This document shows positions 21,274 to 24,517 of a stretch of DNA of 24,517 bases, piece by piece. The stretch is from a virus. Under the pieces are notes generated by a model. It saw only the letters and a list, made by a program, of their open reading frames with translations. It was not told the DNA's origin and did not search any database. The DNA is taken from the IMG/VR virus record IMGVR_UViG_3300048015_000333, positions 1 to 24,517 of that record, one strand, 5' to 3'. A program made the translations under genes and the position numbers. Position 1 is the stretch's first letter; every line of letters starts with the position of its first letter.

Positions 21274-21486
21274 CTAATTTAGCATTTTTCGCCTGGCCGG
21301 CCAAACGGCTCGCGCCGGCCCGGCAGTTAAGCGCGACAATGGCTCCAGGATCTTCGGATCGGTTGTCTTTAGGTCCGCCACGCGCGCCTTGATGTCTGCA
21401 TCGCGCGTCGCCACTAGCCGCGCCTTCAACGCGGCCTCGGCCTCGGCCACGTTCATCTTGGAACCCGCATCATCAGGGGGAACCAT
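21274..21486 (-). CDS. Small charged protein of unknown function
   Basis: A 70-aa protein whose ATG (21484-21486) has GGAGG at an ideal 7-base spacing. Sequence: a short start, then a charged helix (NVAEAEAALKARLVATRDAD, IKARVADLKTTDP), a KILEPLSRL segment and a basic C-terminus (ARAVWPARRKMLN). No family is recognised. It is the first gene of the minus-strand cassette running to 20666. The divergent, AT-richer region upstream probably carries its promoter. The helical, charged composition would suit a small regulator or a binding partner, but this is speculative. Confidence 0.6.
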   Translation of the reverse strand: MVPPDDAGSKMNVAEAEAALKARLVATRDADIKARVADLKTTDPKILEPLSRLTAGPARAVWPARRKMLN

Positions 21487-21854
21487 CTTGAAACCTCCGA
21501 CGCTGTTTTTGGTCGGCGCAGGTCAAGTATCGCGCCGACGGAGGCAGTGGGCAATTAACTTGCCGCCGTACAGAGAAAACAAGAACAGGAATAGAACAAT
21601 GCGGTTGAAAGGAATCGCCGAGTCAGGTCAATTTTTGGAGGTCCAAATGCATTCTGGGGTGGCTAGACCCGTTCTTAACAGCCGCACACGTCGGCCCTAA
21701 ATTCCAAAATTTCAGTTCCAGTTTTCATTCGCTGGCCACGTGGGCAACAACGTTCTCGGTCAAATCGGCTAATTTCTTCAGATTTACGCGAAACTCACGG
21801 ACAAGCAGAACAGTGTCATTGCTGCAACCATTAGGATTGATAGAAGCAGTAGCC
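21487..21854. other. Divergent, lower-GC intergenic region
   Basis: About 370 bases between the start of the 70-aa gene (minus) and the ATG of the membrane coiled-coil gene (plus). It is visibly richer in A/T than the phage genes around it, so it is a candidate bidirectional promoter region of foreign origin. A 33-codon frame at 21600-21701 is not well enough supported to call. Confidence 0.5.
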
Positions 21855-22649
21855 ATGCAGAAACCGCCATTGTGGCTCCATTGGGTTCCGCATATTTCTC
21901 TCCAGACTGCGAACGCTTTCTACGCATGGGGATGGCGGGCCTCTTTTATAGGCGCTCTAATCACGTTCGGTGGGATCGCATTTCTGTATTGGGGAACACA
22001 TGTAAGAGACCAAGACACCGACTCGCGCCTTGCTCACTTGAATAAACAGGCTGCAGAAGCAACGAGTCTGGCTGCGCAATTAGGCGTTAAGGTCGACGCC
22101 CTGCCAACGTTTGTCGCCGAAAAAGAGAGGATACTAACCTCTCTTGCCGCCCAAATGACAACCACGGCGGCGGCACTCGACAGAGCGAGCGAAGAGGCTA
22201 AGGCGTCTCAGGCGCATGCCGAGGCGGCTTTGGAAAGTTTCCGCAGAGAAGCCGGGCCTCGCGTTCTTTCCGACGCGCAGAGCAAAATGATTGTCTCGAT
22301 ATTGCACAACAAGATTTCGATGAAAGTGACAGTCCAAAGTGATCCTGGCGATGTCGAAGCATACCCTTTCGCCCAACAAATTTTGGGATCAGTTAAATTG
22401 GCGGGCATCGACAGTGAGTGGCAGCCGTGGCCAACGCTTTTTACATGGTTCAATGAGCCTGGGGTTTTCGTTGTGACTTCCGGTGAAGTTGACAAACGAC
22501 AGGCGGATTTGATTTTGGCGGCTCTAAATGCTGCAGGGCTAGATGCCAAGCCTGCGCATACCTCCGAAGACAGGGCCCCTAAGCCGCCGACCCCGGGGTC
22601 GTTGTCTATCGTCGTCTGGAAGCGTCCGCCGCCCTCTCCGCCCAATTAA
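21855..22649 (+). CDS. Membrane-anchored coiled-coil protein, unknown function (cargo 2)
   Basis: Start taken at the ATG 21855 (264 aa); a GTG at 21813 would add 14 residues, and neither has a strong ribosome site. It has a membrane helix (about residues 28-47, RASFIGALITFGGIAFLYWG), a long coiled coil (about 52-132, RLAHLNKQAAEATSLAAQLG through EAALESFRREAG) and a C-terminal domain opening with GPRVLSDAQ (134). This is nearly the landmark GPRSLTDAQ of the 8651-9388 protein. Also shared are a DPxxxxxxY segment followed by an AG, and ALNAAGL near ALEAVGI. GC is lower than in the virion genes. Its stop is 11 bases from the portal stop. Likely horizontally acquired cargo. Confidence 0.75.
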   Translation: MQKPPLWLHWVPHISLQTANAFYAWGWRASFIGALITFGGIAFLYWGTHVRDQDTDSRLAHLNKQAAEATSLAAQLGVKVDALPTFVAEKERILTSLAAQMTTTAAALDRASEEAKASQAHAEAALESFRREAGPRVLSDAQSKMIVSILHNKISMKVTVQSDPGDVEAYPFAQQILGSVKLAGIDSEWQPWPTLFTWFNEPGVFVVTSGEVDKRQADLILAALNAAGLDAKPAHTSEDRAPKPPTPGSLSIVVWKRPPPSPPN

Positions 22650-22660
22650 TCGAGGCTAGG

Positions 22661-24517
22661 CTATCCAGCGGCGACTGAGGTTTGATCGACGGGTGCCTCC
22701 GTTTGCGCAGTAGCCACCCCCACCCCCGCCTCAAACCCCGCCGCCGCATGGTCCGCGTGGACCGCGTGGGCCTCGCTGAGGGCGTTCAGCATCTTGGCCG
22801 TGCCCGCCTCGCCGGTTTCCTGGGCCTTGGCCTTGGTGAGTTCGATCTGGGCCGTGGCGTGGGCCAGGCCGATCTGGTCCTTGACCGCCGACGCCTGTTG
22901 CTGCGCCTGGGCGGCCTGGTCGAGGGCGTCGATCACCGAGCGCTTGTGGGCGATGGGCGACAACAGGATGAGGTCCTTGAGGCTCATCTGCTGCTGATAG
23001 ACCGGGCTCAGCTTCACCAGGTCGAGGATTTCGCTGAAGGCCTCGGCTTGCAGGTTGCCGACGTCCTGCTGGGTGTCGATCTCGATATCCACGTCCATTT
23101 CGGCGACGGCGTTGTGATAGCCGAGCACCTCGCCCGTCTCGGGATGGGTCATCGGCTGGTTGAGGCCGACAAAGCGCGGGGCGTTCTCGTCGTCGGTGAC
23201 GCGGATGAATTGCGGCGCCTTCCAGAACTGCTTGGCCCGGCCCCAGCACTGGCGATAGACGCGAAGCTCGAAGTCCTCCAGGGCGCCGTAGAGATTGGCC
23301 AGTTCCGTGAGGCCGCTCTGTTGCCGCGCCAGCAGCGCGCGGCCGGAGGCATCCTCGCTGTTTCGCCCCAGCACCGCCGGGCTTGGTCCCATGCGCTCCA
23401 GTTCGGCCTTGGCCTCGGCCATCATTTCCAGGTTGCCTTGGAACTCGGCCACATTGGGGGCGAGGCCCCAGCCGTAAGGGATCACTCCGTCTGGCCTCGC
23501 CGCCTCGCGCCGGGCCTCCTCGGCGTCGATATTGATCGCGCTGGGGTCCTTGATCTCGATCCGCGTGACGCTGAGGAGGTGCAGGCTTTTGGCCCGGCGT
23601 TTGTTCACCTCGTCCTGCGGCCCGATCATGTCCCATACAGCCCCGTAGCGACCGTTGTCGCGCCGGACATAGGCGCTCTGAGCCTCGATGGGGCAGTCCG
23701 GGCGGCCCTTGTGATCGAGATAGGGCGAGGGCCCATGCTCCAGGATATCGGTCCCGGTGAAGACCGAGCGGCTCCAGGCGCCCTGATCCCGCCAATAGAT
23801 CTCCACCACCAGGAGGCGCCGCAGCTTGGGGTCGATCCAGGCCGAACCCGTCCCCGGGCCCGCCAGGGGGCGATCCTGGAAGCTCTCGTCCGGGATCATC
23901 ATACCCGCCCCGCCGGCCGCCTGGACGCTGGCGTCTATAGCCCCCGCCTTATCGGGATACAGGGCGGCCACATCGTCGGCGTACATCCACTTGGCGATGC
24001 CCAGATACCGGGCGTCCTTGAAGTCAGGCCGGCGCGACCGGGGGTCGTAGAAGAATTCTTCCCAGCGGATCTGGGTGATGGTCACCTGCGTATCCGGGTC
24101 CGCCCCGATCAGGGCCGCGCCGGTGCCGGGGACCAGGATGTCGCGGAACACGTCCAGCTTCAGGCGCTTGAAGCGATTGACGTCGGCGATGTAGCGCAGC
24201 ACGTCCGTCGCCGCGTCCGCCGCCGCCTCATCGCCCGGATTGCGCGGCCAGCACTTGGGATCGCTCGTCCCCTTCTGGCTGACCCCGATGATGCCGTTGA
24301 TGGCCGGCTTGATGCGGTTGACCACAATGGGCGGCTGACCGCGCTCGCGTAGGGCCGCCAGCTCGGCGCGGGTGAATTGGTCGCTGTCGTAATAGTCGAT
24401 GGCGGTCAGACTGTTGCGGCGGGCTTCGTAGGTGAGCTGTTCGTGGTCGGTGAAATAGCGCTTGAGGCGCATGAGGTCGGGGAGCGGCGCGGCGGGGATC
24501 TTCGCGGCTCGCGCCAT
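22661..24517 (-). CDS. P22-type portal protein
   Basis: A 618-aa portal, shorter than the P22 protein (725 aa). It forms the dodecameric DNA entry vertex that docks the terminase. Family segments in order are ARRNSLTAIDYYDSDQFTRA, PPIVVNRIKPAINGIIGVSQ, RFKRLKLDVFRDILVPGTGA, and the IRWEEFFYDPRSRRPDFKDA stem region. Then come YGAVWDMIGPQDEVNKRRAK and a wing/crown with NSEDASGRALLARQQSGLTE. The C-terminus is an Ala/Gln/Glu-rich helical barrel-like tail (ALDQAAQAQQQASAVKDQIG). The ATG is the last three bases of the window, so the gene is complete but its upstream region is not visible. It would be expected directly after the large terminase. Confidence 0.93.
   Translation of the reverse strand: MARAAKIPAAPLPDLMRLKRYFTDHEQLTYEARRNSLTAIDYYDSDQFTRAELAALRERGQPPIVVNRIKPAINGIIGVSQKGTSDPKCWPRNPGDEAAADAATDVLRYIADVNRFKRLKLDVFRDILVPGTGAALIGADPDTQVTITQIRWEEFFYDPRSRRPDFKDARYLGIAKWMYADDVAALYPDKAGAIDASVQAAGGAGMMIPDESFQDRPLAGPGTGSAWIDPKLRRLLVVEIYWRDQGAWSRSVFTGTDILEHGPSPYLDHKGRPDCPIEAQSAYVRRDNGRYGAVWDMIGPQDEVNKRRAKSLHLLSVTRIEIKDPSAINIDAEEARREAARPDGVIPYGWGLAPNVAEFQGNLEMMAEAKAELERMGPSPAVLGRNSEDASGRALLARQQSGLTELANLYGALEDFELRVYRQCWGRAKQFWKAPQFIRVTDDENAPRFVGLNQPMTHPETGEVLGYHNAVAEMDVDIEIDTQQDVGNLQAEAFSEILDLVKLSPVYQQQMSLKDLILLSPIAHKRSVIDALDQAAQAQQQASAVKDQIGLAHATAQIELTKAKAQETGEAGTAKMLNALSEAHAVHADHAAAGFEAGVGVATAQTEAPVDQTSVAAG

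Noticed and set aside
21600-21701. 33-codon plus-strand frame in the divergent region
   Set aside because: Short, with a weak start context and no coupling to a neighbour. An internal ATG with GGAGG yields only 17 codons.
22682-24352. Long plus-strand open frame (556 codons) opposite the portal gene
   Set aside because: It is antisense to a clear portal protein, in a high-GC region where antisense frames stay open. The translation is Arg/Gly/Leu/His-rich with no motif.
1-24517. Gene transfer agent cluster
   Set aside because: The portal, coat, gp4 and gp10-like genes are of the P22 podovirus type, not the siphovirus-type RcGTA set with tape measure and tail tube. A GTA-like function cannot be excluded but is not supported.

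Overview
The window is a block of podovirus-type (P22-like) virion genes, most likely a prophage or prophage remnant in a GC-rich alphaproteobacterium. Host evidence is indirect: high GC, GC-rich codon use, dispersed palindromic intergenic repeats, and a host-style glycine-zipper lipoprotein. Caulobacterales is my best guess, but it is inference. No integrase, repressor, replication gene, small terminase, tRNA or rRNA is visible.

Virion and lysis genes are all on the minus strand. Read from the right edge leftward they are: portal (22661-24517), scaffold (19512-20198), major capsid protein (18311-19456), putative decoration protein (17385-17852), a one-helix membrane protein plus GH24 endolysin (17125-17373, 16688-17128), two small unknown proteins (15541-15969, 14927-15232), a gp4-like tail accessory protein (13447-14109), a 52-aa protein (13083-13241), an exported-looking pectate-lyase-fold tailspike (11245-13083), a membrane polysaccharide polymerase (10102-11178), a second gp4-like protein (9412-10074), a gp10-like DNA-stabilisation protein (6992-8521), tail-associated and fibre proteins (6379-6798, 5432-6184, 5064-5435), a GNAT-like protein (4356-4850), a DNA-transfer-like protein (3673-4368), a small unknown (3214-3669), an FkbM methyltransferase (2084-3004) and the large terminase (1-1425).

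Five opposite-strand cargo insertions interrupt this block: a lipoprotein (1554-2090), two membrane coiled-coil proteins that share an architecture (8651-9388 and 21855-22649), a second FkbM methyltransferase (14183-14920) and a higBA toxin-antitoxin operon (16047-16691). Each plus-strand unit ends almost exactly at the stop codon of the minus-strand gene to its right. A three-gene minus-strand cassette of unknown function (20666-21486) lies between portal and scaffold.

The gaps are filled with host-type repeats. R1 is a composite palindrome bounded by CCGTCATCCCG/CGGGATGACGG (four copies and one partial). R2 has CACAGAT-rich terminal inverted repeats (two copies). R3 is a CCCCCTCC hairpin (one and a half copies). 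A short module with core CGCCAAGGCT is nested in R1 arms and apparently also within one coding sequence.

Together the genes suggest a P22-type capsid and short tail carrying surface-modification cargo (polymerase and two methyltransferases), a stabilising toxin-antitoxin pair and possible membrane-located cargo. The density of host repeats suggests long residence in the chromosome.
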